This document shows, one piece after another, positions 35,339 to 48,700 of a stretch of 64,000 bases of DNA (the stretch's first letter is position 1; each line of letters begins with the position of its first letter). The DNA is from Gavia stellata. Its lineage: Eukaryota; Chordata; Aves; Gaviiformes; Gaviidae. The notes below the pieces were generated by a model. The model was not told the origin of the DNA. It saw only the letters and a list, made by a program, of their open reading frames with translations, and ran no database searches. The DNA lies in NCBI RefSeq assembly GCF_030936135.1, contig NC_082596.1, positions 16,840,155-16,904,154 on the forward strand, in the 5' to 3' direction. A program made the translations under genes and the position numbers.

Positions 35339-36518
35339 AAAAGAATTAATTCTAACAATTGGAGTTGTCAGGGCAGTAACAGATTTCTCATACAAGTTTT
35401 GTCCTGTGTGGATAGCGAAAGGCTCGTTTTTTAGCTTGGCTAAAGACGCTGTTGTGACTCTGAAAGCCTGGGGTGTGGATGTGTGAGTGTGTCTGTAGGG
35501 AGAAGCTTTTGCAGATTTATGTACATTTTGATGAAGGGCAGGGACGGTATTTTACTCTGCGTTGGTACGACGCCGGGCGCAGCGGGGCCCGGAGCCTGAC
35601 AGAGGGCTCTGACCGCTCCTGTGCTATAAACAATTATTCATAATGGCGTTATAGAGCTCATAAACAGTGTTCTGTTCCTACGATAGATACAGTAAATGGG
35701 TAACATGTTGTTCTCATGTAGCAACATATGCTTTACATAATTTAGTAATACAGTACTTTATATAGGCTTTTAGAATAAAAACAGGAAGGCGCATTATTCC
35801 ACACTGCTCCACAGCTCATACCAAAACATTTCTGTATTTGACAGGAAAACACAGATTGTAGTGACACAGCTGACTATTTTGCTTTTTCTTTAGAGCAGCG
35901 TCTTTTAAAGTTGTGTTAAAATGGCCATAGAGAACAAATAAGTACTGTCTGTTGTGTACAACCTTCTGTCCATTGGTGTATTCTTATCCCTAAGTTAACC
36001 TGAGCTCCATTCAAAATTATCTTTGTCAACCAAAAGTATATTAAATTGGTGGAAAGCAAAGAGATTTTTAAGTATTTGACCTTTCTAGCATAGATTTATG
36101 TTATACAAGTGGTTTTTTATACAAAGTGATTTTTGATGCAAAGAAAACTATCCTTTTCTAACTATTTGATTTTGTTTGAAAACATGTGTTACTTCAGTGT
36201 TTCTACCACAATAGAAAGTGAAAAGTGTATTGCAGCAAACTGAAGAGGAAAAACCACAAAATTCCACTGAAAGTTCTATGAAGTTTAGAATAATGCAGTG
36301 GAGCGTAAATGAGCAATAGGAGGCCATTGCAAGGTGTGGGGGGAGAAACCGGCAGGATTTTTCCCATATTGTATAAGACACCGAAGTAAACCTGCTTACT
36401 TTAGAGGGGATTGTACTGTAAGTTCGATTTATGTTCTTCATCTTGGTAGGTAGAACCACGGCGAGGGGGAAGGCCGAGGGGAGGCTCTCATGTTAATACA
36501 CTTCTCGTTTTCTTCCAG

Positions 36519-37122
36519 GAGAGTACACAACTGCTACAAATGCCGTCAGTGCAGCTTCACAGCTGTTGATACTCAGTCACTACTAGAGCACTTCAACACT
36601 GTGCACTGTCAGGAGATGGACATCACTACAGCCAATGGGGAGGACAGTCATGGCGTTTCGTCTATCAAGGAGGAGCCAAAAATTGACCTCAAGGTCTATA
36701 GTCTGATTAATCCGGATCCCAAAATGGGGGAGCCCATATCTGACAGCATAGTGAAGAGGGAAAAGATAGAAGATAAGGAAGTGCTCAAGGAGAAAGGTTG
36801 GACTGACAGTCCCAGTGATGATCTTCGCAACGTGACCTGGAGAGGAACAGACATTTTGAGGGGGAGCCCGTCATACACACAGACCAGTCTAGGCTTATTG
36901 ACCCCTGTGTCTGTTGGCCAAGAGCAGCCAAAGCCTTTAAGGGATAGTCCAAACGTAGAAGCTGCCCATCTTGCGCGGCCCATTTACGGCTTAGCGGTGG
37001 AGAGCAAGGGCTTCCTGCAGGGCGTGTCAGCCGGAGCGGCGGAGAAAGCCGGGCAGCTCACCCAGCCCTACCCTGGATCCGGGGACAGCAAGGCAAAGGA
37101 CGAATCCCAGTCCTTACTACGG
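36519..37122 (+). CDS. TRPS1: TRPS1 coding exon, residues 686-887 (fifth finger pair to pre-GATA linker)
   Basis: The first base completes Arg686. RVHN follows, supplying His689 of the split finger, then a full finger, CYKCRQC (Cys694, Cys697) with His710 and His715. In human TRPS1 the region about 635-819 has been reported to bind dynein light chain LC8, as I recall. Two SUMO-consensus sites are visible, IKEE (Lys736) and VKRE (Lys765). The conserved blocks [22 protein letters not shown] and [16 protein letters not shown] follow. The exon ends DESQSLLR at Arg887 with a phase-0 GTAGGA donor. In the family RRRGSGVFCANC comes next, which would place the first GATA cysteine at 896, the same number as in human. 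The GATA domain itself is not in this exon. Confidence 0.96.
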
Positions 37123-40100
37123 GTAGGAAGCTCTCCTTTTTTTTCCCCCCTTGCTTTTTATGATTACATGTATGTTATGTTTAATTAGGCATGCAAATGA
37201 TTTCTTCAGTTCCAGAGTAATGTGGTTGGGTTTTTTTCATGCATGGAAAAAAAATAATAATCAAGGAAAGACTGAAAGACTCAAACTTGTAGAGCTAAAC
37301 TGGCAGGTAAATGTTCCAAAGAGTTTGCATAAAACAATGTATATATTGATGTAGTATTAGTAAGCAAGTGCTTCTGCTTTTGCTATTTAGCTCTGATTGA
37401 ATTTTGTTTAATCATTCCTGCTAATTGTGCAGGTTGATCATGCATTTGAAGAAGGAAGGTTTAGAACCCCAGAAGGCTGCTCATCTGTTACACTAAAACA
37501 ACTAATCACCTCTTAAATTTTGTGGTGGTGTGACAGTTCACACTTACTTAAGTAAAATTTCACATTATTAAATATTTAAGAATATGAAACCTGAGTTAAA
37601 TATTAATAAAAAGTAACCTCTTTGTTTTATAAAGCATCATAATTATATATCCATTTTGACAATTGTCTGGTTGCCTTGGAAGCAAAACAAAAAGAAAAAA
37701 AAAAGAAAAGGAAGGAGCCTGGGTGATAAGAAAAGGAGAATATTTGACACACCAAATAATTCCTATTCTGTCTTTTTTTAAACAAAAGGCCCTATATATA
37801 AGGAACTTCCCATTCCATCAAGGTATGCTTTTCCCACTGTAGGGAAATCTGAGATTAGAAAATCTCTCAAATTCTGAGGAGCTGAACAGGGAGACAAGTA
37901 AGTGCCTTTCCCCTGGAGTGATCATTGTATGTTTTCAGGGGCTGCTCCCTATCTGAACTTCTAGAAACTTGCTACAGGAGCGGTCAGTCTGCAGACAAAC
38001 CTCACTAGGACGGAAGTGATGATCAGCTATTTTTCTTTATTGTCTTTTATAAGTACATTTATAATCATAACATCCATTACTGTAAGAGTGAACAACATGT
38101 CAGAAGACAAAAGGCAAGATAAATGTTTTATTCCATGGTACGCTAAGATTATACATAGGTATATCTGTCTCTGTATACATACGTAAGTCTTACAAGCTCT
38201 TTTTAAATGAAGTCAGTGGTCTTAAAAATATTGCAGTTAATTCTAATTGTAAAAAAATGTGTCTGTCACTTAAAGTCTGCATCCCATTTAGGGGGACCAC
38301 AATCTTTTGTGCCTTACAGGTCATGAATAGTTACTGATGTCAGATTTTAAGTGTATGAGAAGCAGTCACAGTATGACAGGTTCCTTGTTGCAAACCTGGG
38401 TGCGTGCTCATTGTGAATGGCAGGATTATATTTCTCTCCTCCATTTGGAAATGTATATAAAAATATACACATATGTCCAACTAGCAATGGAATTCATGCT
38501 GGACATGTGACGCTAGTTACATCCCACTTGAATTTTGTAGTGGTTCTTAGCAGTACACAGACATATTGTCCAGAGGAGCCATTTGTATTGTGGGTTATCA
38601 GAATAAAAATAGTTTTAATTTTTTTTTTGACTCCTAAAGAATGAAAAAAGCCGACTAAACAAAAATCTGCAAAGGGACCTGGTAGCATGCAGAATCAGCT
38701 TTATAAAGGTCTAAATTTGGTTGGTAGCTGGAGCCTAAAATGTTAGTAAGTAAGTGGTAAAATAAGACCATTATATTACCAGTTTTAGCCATTGGTGAAT
38801 GAAGAAGGGGAACCTGTACACTGGCTGCTTCTTATGCCCTTCTTTAAAATAAGTTCAGACATTTTTTTACAGTATTTATACAAATCAGTATTTTTATCAC
38901 TTTGGAAATATTTTGATCACTTCTGGATGTTCAGAAATACCTGAAGTACCTATAATTCCCATGGTTTTCTGGAAAAAAAAAAAGGTCTTATTTTTGTGTA
39001 TTAATAAGGTACATAAATTAGTTCCCGGCATTTTAAAATGTGTACAACCCAACTTTTCTTTTATAAGGTTTGTAAAAGGATGTATTAGTGGATTAGGTCT
39101 ATATTGACTGGTAAAACCATACCGACACCCTTCAAGGACGAATTACTTCTGTGCACACTTTTAGCAACCTTGCTCTTTGAACTCTGTTGTGCCAAGGACT
39201 TGTTTGTCTGGGTCTTTTCCTTAGTTACAATATTGTAATTTCCACTTTTCTTCTTTGAAAATTGGGCAAGTTGCCTTTGTCAGTTTGAGATATTTAAAAA
39301 GAAGGGAAGGAGGTTAACTTTCTACATCTGCTGAACAGAGTCCCTACTCATATATATTTCATCACTACTGATGGATAGAGGAAGATAGTGAGAATTCAAA
39401 CTTCTTGAAGGTAAGGGGTGATCTGAAGGATAGGAGATGGTGGAAGATGAAGGAGTGTGATTCCGTGAGGGATATTAATTCTTCCAATAAGGTGAATATT
39501 TCCTATTCCCCTGGATCTGTGAAAAAGATTATAGAAACCTAACTAAAATTCCTTTATTTTGCTCTTGATTTAGTTTTGGGATGCAGTACTGGGGCCAGGA
39601 AATAAGACAAAGTGATAGTCAGCTTGACCAGTGGGAGCTCTGTGTCGGGTATTACCTGACATACATAGATATGTATGCCTGGAAGCTCACTTGGCCCAGA
39701 CGGAATTAGAAATGGTTCAGAAAAGAACTTCCCTTCCATTCTGGAAAAAGCTAATTTTTGTAATCCTCTGAAATAAAAAAATACTCCATATTGTTAAGCA
39801 AATCTCTTATGATTATCCACTTTTGGAGAAATTGATTTTTCTAATGTGAAATAGCTAGTAGAAATAGCTAATGTTGTGCTAAAAGCTGGGCCTTTCTGGA
39901 AGCAGAGCGTTAAATCAGTGCATACTTCTGGTAGCATATAATGAATGCTCAAGTAAAATACTGTATCCCGGGACGACTGGTGACTAGGAAACAAAACCTA
40001 TAATAAAACCACTGTGGACACCTTCATTTTTTTCCCCCCAAAGATTGACACAGAGGAAGCCATAAATTTGGGATTACTCAGTGAATAAACACTGTGAGAA

Positions 40101-43100
40101 ATGGACTGAAAAAAAATCTAACACATCCCTTTGGTTGTACTGGCTATTCAGTATTTATAAAGTGGTTCTGCTTATTACAAATGATTTGTAATGATTTGAC
40201 AGTAGCAGTAATACCATGTGCTTTTCATTTTTTAGTGCTCTCATGACTGGGGGAAGGGAGAGGGGAGATCAACTTTTTAACATTTTTTTCATATAAATAG
40301 AGGTTAATACTGCAAGTGGGTTTTCTAGATACTGAGTTTAGTAGTGATTAGCATTTTAATAAAGTAGCAAAGATGATACGGATCAGCTGGGGAAGGGGTG
40401 AAAATCTACAATTGCCCACAGAAATCCCTAATGCCTACAGGATAATTGTAAACTTTTGGAAATTACTTGGAGTGTTTCTCAGCTTTGCATGTTGTGTAAG
40501 CTGTTTATATGCTGCTTTCTTGCATTCCTTCCATGCATGATGGACATGCTCCCCCCCCAGTCTCTGTGCTACAGCAGATTATTCATGGCAGTCATTAGAG
40601 TAGGATTTCTTTCCTTTTTAGCAGCTAAAAGACTGAATCGCTCGTGACCTTTCAGGAGCTGGGGATGGTGCAGTGGTGATAGTTTCAACTCCGCATGTGT
40701 GCAAGCACACATATGCAGTGGACGCACCTTTTCCCCCCAGAGCGCTTCCAAGCTGTGTGTGTGTAACAGAATCTTTCTCAGGGGCTCAGTACACTTCTGT
40801 GAGTAGCTTTAATTTATTTTTCTTATTAAAATGTTTCCAGCAGCTGTACTTACAGCGAATCGGTATGTTTTGCAAATGGGAATTACAAAAAATGTACCTC
40901 AGCGTGGTACAATGTAGACATTATTTCTGCTCTTCCTTAGAGTAGCTGATTTTATAGTTTAAAGATCTGTTGATACTGGAAGGTCTATTGAGATGCAAAA
41001 ATGTTCCTTTTTTTGGGTAGCACATTGGCAGCCAGCGGACTCCAGGCCAGGCAGATTGTTTAATGCTTTGACAACGCAGATCTTGGACAGCAGGAACTTT
41101 TTGCTAAACTGATTTTAAATGAAGTGTCCTGTTTTGGTATGTGTGGACACTGCAGAACAAAGTTTTCCACAAAACTGGGAATTGCAGCCTGACCCTTCAG
41201 ACCTGTGCACGGACCTAGTAAGCCCACCTAAAGGTATTGCTAAACACGGCTGCCTCGCATGGAGTTTAGCTGATGCAGATGCAGAATAGCACAGGTCAGC
41301 GTGTCCCGCGGTGCCGCATAGGCCTGAAGGCAACAGGGAGATGCCGGTGTATTAATCATAATTCAAGTAATGGGAGGATTTGTGTACTGTCGGACAGAGA
41401 TTGTCAAATTACTGCAAAGGTACTGGTGATTTTTATCAAAGGCAGACTGCAGGCTGTGACGTTAAATATCTAACTGAAGTTATGTTAACCTTTGCTATGA
41501 GCTTTTTATATGGGGCAAAGGATAAAATCAGCTCTTCTATTAAATCGAGATTATTTTGCAGCATAATGATCAGACTGTTAACACACTACAGGAAACCACG
41601 ACGTTTCAAGAAAGTTTCCATTTCCTTTAAGAAGAGGTTTTTTTTTTTTGTCTGTGATATTTACATTTCTGATATTTCATATAGTGTTCTGTCTAGAGCT
41701 GGTTATATGGCTTTAAATTTGGGGGAGACAGGAAATCAGAGAAAGTTATTTCCCCTCTCCCCGGTTTTGCATTCTCCTACGTGGCTGATTGACAGAGCTC
41801 ATTTTAAAATTAGCAATAGGTATGTATGTATCGGTAAATTTATATATAACTGATTTAATATCAGTGTTGTAAACACCAGACACAATCCCTAATGCTGAAA
41901 CATTATTTCTCCTATTATAAAGTCCTGACTCCTGTTATCCACAGAGTTGGATGCCAGATAGCTGCAAAACAGTGGAAATGCTGAACGGGCCTTTGTGATT
42001 TCCAAAAGACTTCTCTAAACATTAAGTTCTTGGCCAGAAGGATAACATACCTCTGAGGTAAAACCTGCCTCTCTGATGTTGGTAGAAGTATTGCTGCTGC
42101 CTTTAGCAGGAGCACGAGGAGCAGCACTGGAAGGTTCAAGCACAGAGAGTGGGATCTTGGTTTAGATGCGGTTTTTCGGTGGTCGCTGCAGGGTAATGGA
42201 TGGATGTTTTTGTGCGCTTTGGCATGGTGTCCCACTTCAGCTACCTTTTGATAGCAACATCGTAATGGTGTATCTACAGAACTAAATTTAATGCACAGAA
42301 TTCTATCATACATCTTCTACTTAACTTGGTGGAGGTCTTGGATGCTGCAGCTCATCCCTCAGTCACTTGGAGAAAGAAAAAGCAGCCCTTTAAAGAAGAA
42401 ACATCTGAAATAGTTTCTCTGTAGCTGCATCTCATTTTTTTCCCATTTCCTCTGACTCTGTTAGAGATCTTTCAGGAAGTATTTATAGTCAAGGCCATTC
42501 ATTGCCATACGGGTCCTCTAATTAGCTGAGGGGAACTCAGCAGGCACTGTGTCTTACTAATGCACAGAGCTCTGTCAGGTCAGAGAGCTGCCAAAGTCGG
42601 TTTTTTCAGAAGCACCTGTTTCCCCAAGTCTCTGCCTGGGGAGGCAGTGGGCTACTTTTTAAAATATAACTACATCCTGGAAAATGGCAAGAATCCTCTG
42701 ACAAGGAAAATGAGAAAATAAAGTTAGGACTTGAAGAGAAATGGTTTTGAAGCGTCGGGTTTTGCTCAAAACTGAGGCGGGTAAAATCCCCGCACTGGTG
42801 AAGGGCTCGAGAACGAAGCTAAAATAACTTTGTGAAGGTTTCAAGTAGTTTAGAAACAAACATGTACTTGGCTGCTTTTAGTAACTACTGGAACCAAACC
42901 CACAAGAAATTGAATGTTTTGCATTACTCATCCTGACAGAGTGATCAGATAGGACTAGAAAGTAACTTTTAGAAAAATGTTAACCTGCCCAATTAAAGGC
43001 ATGTTTCTGGTTTTTGTGTGGGGTGTGTCTGTCATGTGGAGAGACAACCCCACCTTCTGCATGTTTACCCACCCGTCAGTGCATATTTTTTATTTATTTT

Positions 43101-43529
43101 TTTTCTTCTCCCTTTTACGAAATGTGGTTTAGAAGAGAATTAAATGATAAAATCATTATTTGGGTGGGGCGCGGTAATAATGCAAAAGGGCAGCAGCTAC
43201 GTCAAAATCCTTGATGAAAAGGTGAATCAGTATGTGGAACAAAGGGCTGGGGAGATCGGTACGGGCCCCCGGGCCATTGCGTAAGCAGAAGGATTTATTG
43301 AAGTTGCTATGATCAATAACAATGATTCAAGCAGGGAGAACCGAGATAATTCTTGATTTAAAACAAGCTGCTTCATTCGGATGGGAGAGATGGTGATGAA
43401 GACAAGAACAAAACAGTGCTTTCTTGTATTGAACTGAGTGGCCAAAACAGATTGACAATCAGTGTCAGATGCAATTAACTCAATTTTATATTACCCTTCC
43501 TAGTTTGGGTAGGAGAACCTCTCCTTCGC

Positions 43530-43960
43530 TCTCTCCGGTCTGGTATGTGGTGTCCCGGCGTCGGTGGGAGCAAGAAGGGGCAGCGCACCGTTGTCACCTG
43601 GATGCTGCACGCCTGCGCCAGGGCCTGGCTTTGCCAGGCGAAAGTCACCCCGGTGCTTGAGGCAGCCACTTCGTGCCATCGCTGTGGTGGGGAATGGCGG
43701 TTATTGAACTTGGCGTGAGGGTGGGAGTATCCTCGGCGCCTGGGTACAGCTCTCCCCGGCAGCCCCTGCCACTCTGGGCTGGGTGGGAGTCCAGGCACAG
43801 AGGGGCCCCCAGCACTGCCCCCCGCCTGAACAGGAGCCCTGGGTGTGGGGCGGTGCGAGCCAGAGCCTCCCTCACCCAGGGGGGAGGCTTGGAGGTCTCC
43901 CTCCCGGCTCAGCCCCTCTGCACAACCGAGCCGCCCTTGTTGACACTGAAAACAACCCAG
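43530..43960. other. GC-rich islet within the large intron
   Basis: By eye about two dozen CpGs occur in about 430 bp, with clearly higher GC than the surroundings. It includes overlapping open frames on both strands caused by composition. It is borderline for a CpG island. There is no TATA or initiator element I would defend. It may be an alternative promoter, an enhancer or just a GC patch. Confidence 0.45.
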
Positions 43961-45578
43961 TCCTGCAGCTCTTATTCATACTGCCGTGCTCTAAACTGGA
44001 CACACTGAATGAAGAAATGTTATTCCTTTAGGTATGACCAATCCTGGTAAGCAGCTATTTTTTTTTTTTTACTGTCTTCAAATACATTCCTGAATTTTAT
44101 TTTTTTTTTTTTAAATTGCGCTCACAGTGGATGCAGCTCAGTTAAAGCAGTGTCAGGGTATGGAGCACAGCTGTGGGCACTGCAAAGGCAAACAGCGCAG
44201 CAGCGGATCACTCCAGTCTAAACAATTCTGAGAACTGTCAATGGGAAGCCTTGTTTAAACTGGGAAGTAAGTAAAATGCGGCTTCTCACTCGACGACTAA
44301 TTTCAATAATTAGCTGAGCTTCTTCAAAGTTTTGAAAAGTCAAGTGCAGCTATAACCATTATACAGCCCTATTACTGTTCTGTATTGCTAGTAGTACTTA
44401 GCATTAGGTTATATACCTGAAGTGAAATGGAAATTTCAATTGTATTTAGAAACTAAGGATAATCTTTGACAAACTGGATCCAATAGGAAACACACATTCA
44501 TGTCCAAGGGCAGAACTTGCTGCTAACTTGTAGATTTTCAATGGAAAATTAAATTTCATAGATGAATGCAGGCAAGGATTGTACATAATTCTGTTTTTGC
44601 CTGAAGTACTATGGTGCTGAACAACAAAAAACTATGTGAAGATACCTCTAACATCTGGAAGTGCAGAGTTGCTTTCTGTGTTGAATTTCAGACAACCCTC
44701 TACATGTATTTGGTAATTAAAAGACACAATAAATGCAGTCTTTTAGAGGAGGGATATTATGATAGACAGCAAATAAATGTTTAATTTATTGGAGTAAGAA
44801 GGGAGCATTGTAATTATAATTGATTTGAAGGAATCCAGATGCTGTCCACATCTAAACAAATTCAAAATGGTAAAGATGTAAAAACAGATTTGTGAATAAA
44901 CAGTGTGCACACATGTTCTGTGATTTTTCCATGGAGGTATCTAAGGGTTAATACACCCAGTTAAAAATGACAACTATGGAAAATAGTTGTTATATGAACA
45001 GATGTGTGCTGAAACAAAAAAATGTATATATACATGTGAGAGACGCAAAAGGTTTTCTGGAACGTCTTTTGTTACCTTAGCACTCCTCAGAATATGCATG
45101 TGACCACCTTGGAAGTAGTCTTAATTTTAAGATCTCTAATGTAGCACAATTGATTTAGTGAACAATTTCCTGGCTAATATAATTAATTTACTTCTTCTAC
45201 CAAGTTCTGGTTTTAAAATGAAGCTTTATAATGGCTAAATGGTTCTGTTGATGTTTTTCTAACCATTTTTCTAAATAGCATTATGTATTTTTTAGAAAAT
45301 CTTATAATCTTTGTTGTAGTGATATAATAATAAGTGTATGTAATGTAAATCTATAAAGATATGTATTCCATATTGCATGTTACATTATTTAGAGTTCAAT
45401 AGGATATAATTTGTGCATAAAGACAGGAGGAGGAATAAGGATATTTTCTCTTTTTCGGCTGCACACAATATTAGGTTCTGAAACAAATGGCGTGGTGGCA
45501 CCTCAAGCTATGCAGTGCTTTGCAGGCAGCTTGCAAATGGACTTTGAAATCTTTGCTGGGTTTGTGTATCCCTGTGCT

Positions 45579-45602
45579 GCCTGAGATTTGCAAATCTCAG
45601 GC
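45579..45602. other. Perfect 24-bp palindrome with ATTTGCAAAT centre
   Basis: The half-site GCCTGAGATTTG (45579-45590) is followed without a spacer by its exact reverse complement. The central ATTTGCAAAT resembles overlapping octamer (POU) or C/EBP half-sites. It could extrude as a short hairpin or bind a homodimer. Confidence 0.8.
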
Positions 45603-45639
45603 TGGTGAATCAAATTTGTCCTAGTTAGACGGTTAATTC

Positions 45640-45720
45640 CCTATGTTTTCTTGGCTGCTCTAGGCCTTATTCTCCCGATTCTGTCTGTAAAATGGGAATA
45701 AGGGCAGTTTCCCATCTCGA
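45640..45720 (+). repeat. Decayed tRNA-derived SINE fragment
   Basis: The core 'ggccttattctcccgattctgtctgtaaaatgggaataagggcagtttcccatct' matches the 'cctcagtttccccatctgtaaaatggggataa' body block of old vertebrate SINEs. Only the body segment is recognisable. Confidence 0.45.
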
Positions 45721-48700
45721 AAGGCGAGAACAAAGAGACATGCGTTAAACTCTGTGTTGTGCAACACTATAGTCATAGCAAGAAGAACCTGATCCATAGG
45801 CATCCTGAATCAATATTCCTGGTTAACTTCTCTAGGCATAATGTTGTAACTTTTTGCAAGAACACCAGCGAAGGAGAAAAACTTAAGAAACAGATTATAA
45901 TTTTAATTTTAACTTTGTTAAAATACCTATTCTTTCCTTCAGCCTGAAAAAAAAAAGAGAAAGCAGGAATTTTGGAGTGAGACGTTTGCATTTCTTGTTT
46001 GACTTTGACCTCATTTTGGTTTATGTGCCTCTGATGTGTATAGTGGCAAACTACACGTTTTCACTTATGGGAAGAAGCCTTCTAACGATGGCTTACAGTG
46101 CAGTCTTTAATCATGTGAGTTGCCTCCAGCACTTGCTGAGAGTACAATTCCACCCTCTCCATTTTCAGATGGGTTGTACTATCGTCTGTTTCTCCTTGCA
46201 AGACTGTCTGCGATTTGAAAATTGTGTTTAATATTAAAAAAGCGAGGAAAAAAGAGAAATAATCAGAACGTTTGTCAAGGAATTTGTTATGAATGGGAAT
46301 GAGGAGCAATGCAAACAAGCTTGGAAAGATTTTTAATTCACATGTTATTCTGGGAGCCTACAATTTCTGGTGAGAAAATGGCATATTTTAGGTCTATTTC
46401 CTCCGGTTTTTGGCATGGAGCAATGCCTGTTTTGTTCAGTCAGATGTTCAAATAGGAATTTTGGATGCTTAGAACTAATTTTAGTAGGTGGGGGGCAAAT
46501 TTATTATGATGCTACAAATAGAGTTTGATCACAGCTGCTTCATTGCAATTATAAAAAATCGGCTGTGAATCACTTAAACTATATTTACTGGTCGCAAAAA
46601 AAAAAAGTGAATCTCATCTATACAAAACTCTGTCTTGTTTCTCTTAAAGTTCTGAGTATCATCACTTATATACCCAGTATTTTGAATTTGGCTTGGTCGT
46701 GTTGCCAGAGTATTTTCATGCCGCTCTCCCCCCATGCCCTGGCAGTGATAGTGTGCTCAGATGACTCCCCCATTCTTTCCTGAAGAAACTGTATTTTTTT
46801 GTCTTAGGGTAAATTTCTGGGCTTGTTCTGAAATTACAGTAAATCACACACAGATCTCTTCAGACTTATTAAAAAAATGTTAGAAACTTCACTGGAAGTT
46901 GGGCACTTCAAAGCTCTTGCTACTCCAGTCTGTACATGACTAAAAGGCTGTAAGGCAGACACCACAAGGTGAAAGCTTTCAAATCAAAGCAAAACTTAAT
47001 ATACCGCTATTATCCCCTTTATAAGACATATGGAGAATAATATCTTTACATATGTATGAGTTTTTTCAGATAGTAGCTGCTTTAATGTTCATGGGGCTAT
47101 GCTTTTGAGTTAGAAGAGAAAATACCGAGTTATACTCCATATTTTTTTGACATTTCATGGCAGCTCCTCTCCCAAGCCAAAGTAGATGTTTTCCAGATCT
47201 GTTTAAAAGTTTGTATTGTGCAGAATAAGCTTAGCCAGCCTGTTTCTTGAGAAAAGCATTTTCTTCACAATTCAGTTAATGGACTCAGCTACGGTGATCA
47301 TTTTGGCATTCTTCCCTGCAGCTGATAAAGAAGACAAACATCTGTAAAGCTCTCCATTGACAGTAGCACAGTACCTGTTAGTATATTACTGAATTTCATT
47401 TATATTTGACTGAGGTATGCTAGAAACTCAAATGTTCCCTTTTATTTAAAATTCTTATAAACCCTACGTTATACGGTGTTTGAGGGGTGGGGAGAGTTAA
47501 TGGAAAACATGATTAAAATCTTCTAGACTTCAAGGCTTGTAAACAGCTTGGCACCTACATATGTTTGCCTGCATATGTGTGTTTTACTGGTTTGTTTACT
47601 AATTTTAAATTAGGTTTAAAAATTAGAATGAAATTTTAAAAGTGAGATTTATTTTTAAATTAGAAATGAAAATGCTCTTCCACTGAACACAGAATTTCTG
47701 CAGTTATTTAGCCAAATGCTTTGTAGGACTAATATTAATTATTTTTAAAGCAAAGGGTCTGTTACAACTTTACTGATTTTTCCATTACAGAAAATTATGT
47801 TCTGCTTAGCAGAAGTTTTAAATCTGGGTTGATTTTTAAATAGAACTTTTCATGCCTCTAAGACTGTAAACTCAGTCATCACTTAATCAATTTGCCTTTG
47901 CCTTCTAATAGCCAACTGAACGGTAGAGGTCTTTGCACTCATTATCCATAACAACTGTCAGAGCAGATTTGATGTAGGGACTTCTACAAAAATTAAGAGG
48001 GTAGTTGATGTCTGTTAAATTTGGTCCCTCAGTCGGGACTTTCTTGGTATGATGGTCAGCTAAGTGACTCCTCACGTGAGACTCAGTTGTAGTGAAACCT
48101 CGTGACCAACTGTGTATATCTCAGGAGAGGTGTTTCAGTTGACTTCAGTGTCCCGAGCTGGCATTGGTGTAGACCTCTAGACTGAACTTCTTCTGTAATG
48201 TATTGTTTCAGTGAGTGAACAGACAGCCTGGGGTGAAGCCTTAATCTTTGCTAAGGTATTTGAAGTCTTTCTTAGTGATATCCTCCTTAAGAAGTGAAGC
48301 GTAAGCCATTTTGGACACCGGTCTCCCAAGTACATCACTGTTTGTGAGCGAAGAACATTTTTAAAAACATTGATTTTTTTATCTGTGCGGTTCTGTAGGT
48401 CCTTGGCAAAAAAGTTAAATTTTGTCAGTGCTAGGAAGTTGACAGGATCTCCATCCAGCTGTCCGCGCCGAAGGGCTCCCGGCGCCTCGGGAGCTGCAGA
48501 GTGTGCCTGGTGCTCTGCCTGGCTGTGAGTGCCTCCGGATGCCCGCTGTCGGTTGTTTTTATCAGTATGGGTCTGCTTCCCTCTTTGCTTGGCCAGGTTG
48601 CAAGGAAACTTCAGTACAACCTCTCTTTTCTTGTCTTCTTTAGCTTAGTTTGGCTCTCTCCCCCATTAATCTTTTGTGGAACTCTGTTTTCTGTACTAAA

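Larger units (their letters stand above)
28625..36518 (+). other. TRPS1 intron (phase 2), about 7.9 kb
   Basis: No gene is supported in this intron. Contents: an A22 run at 29782, a SINE tail at 29895-29981, a GC-rich islet at 32295-32420, a 385-bp inverted-repeat element at 34350-34735, a decayed SINE at 34870-34945, a palindromic repeat copy at 35264-35338 and a small CpG patch near 35.56-35.62 kb. It ends in CTTCTCGTTTTCTTCCAG at 36501-36518. Confidence 0.85.

Noticed and set aside
37123..37188. Alternative C-terminus [21 protein letters not shown]
   Set aside because: It is only read-through of the donor into the intron. There is no evidence of a used polyadenylation site nearby, although retention cannot be excluded.
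41380..41853. 157-codon open frame in the large intron
   Set aside because: The longest noncoding frame, but it resembles no known protein and crosses a T-rich run read as Phe. Treated as chance.
43475..44031. Several frames of 80-110 codons on both strands
   Set aside because: Same cause: stop codons are scarce in the GC-rich islet.
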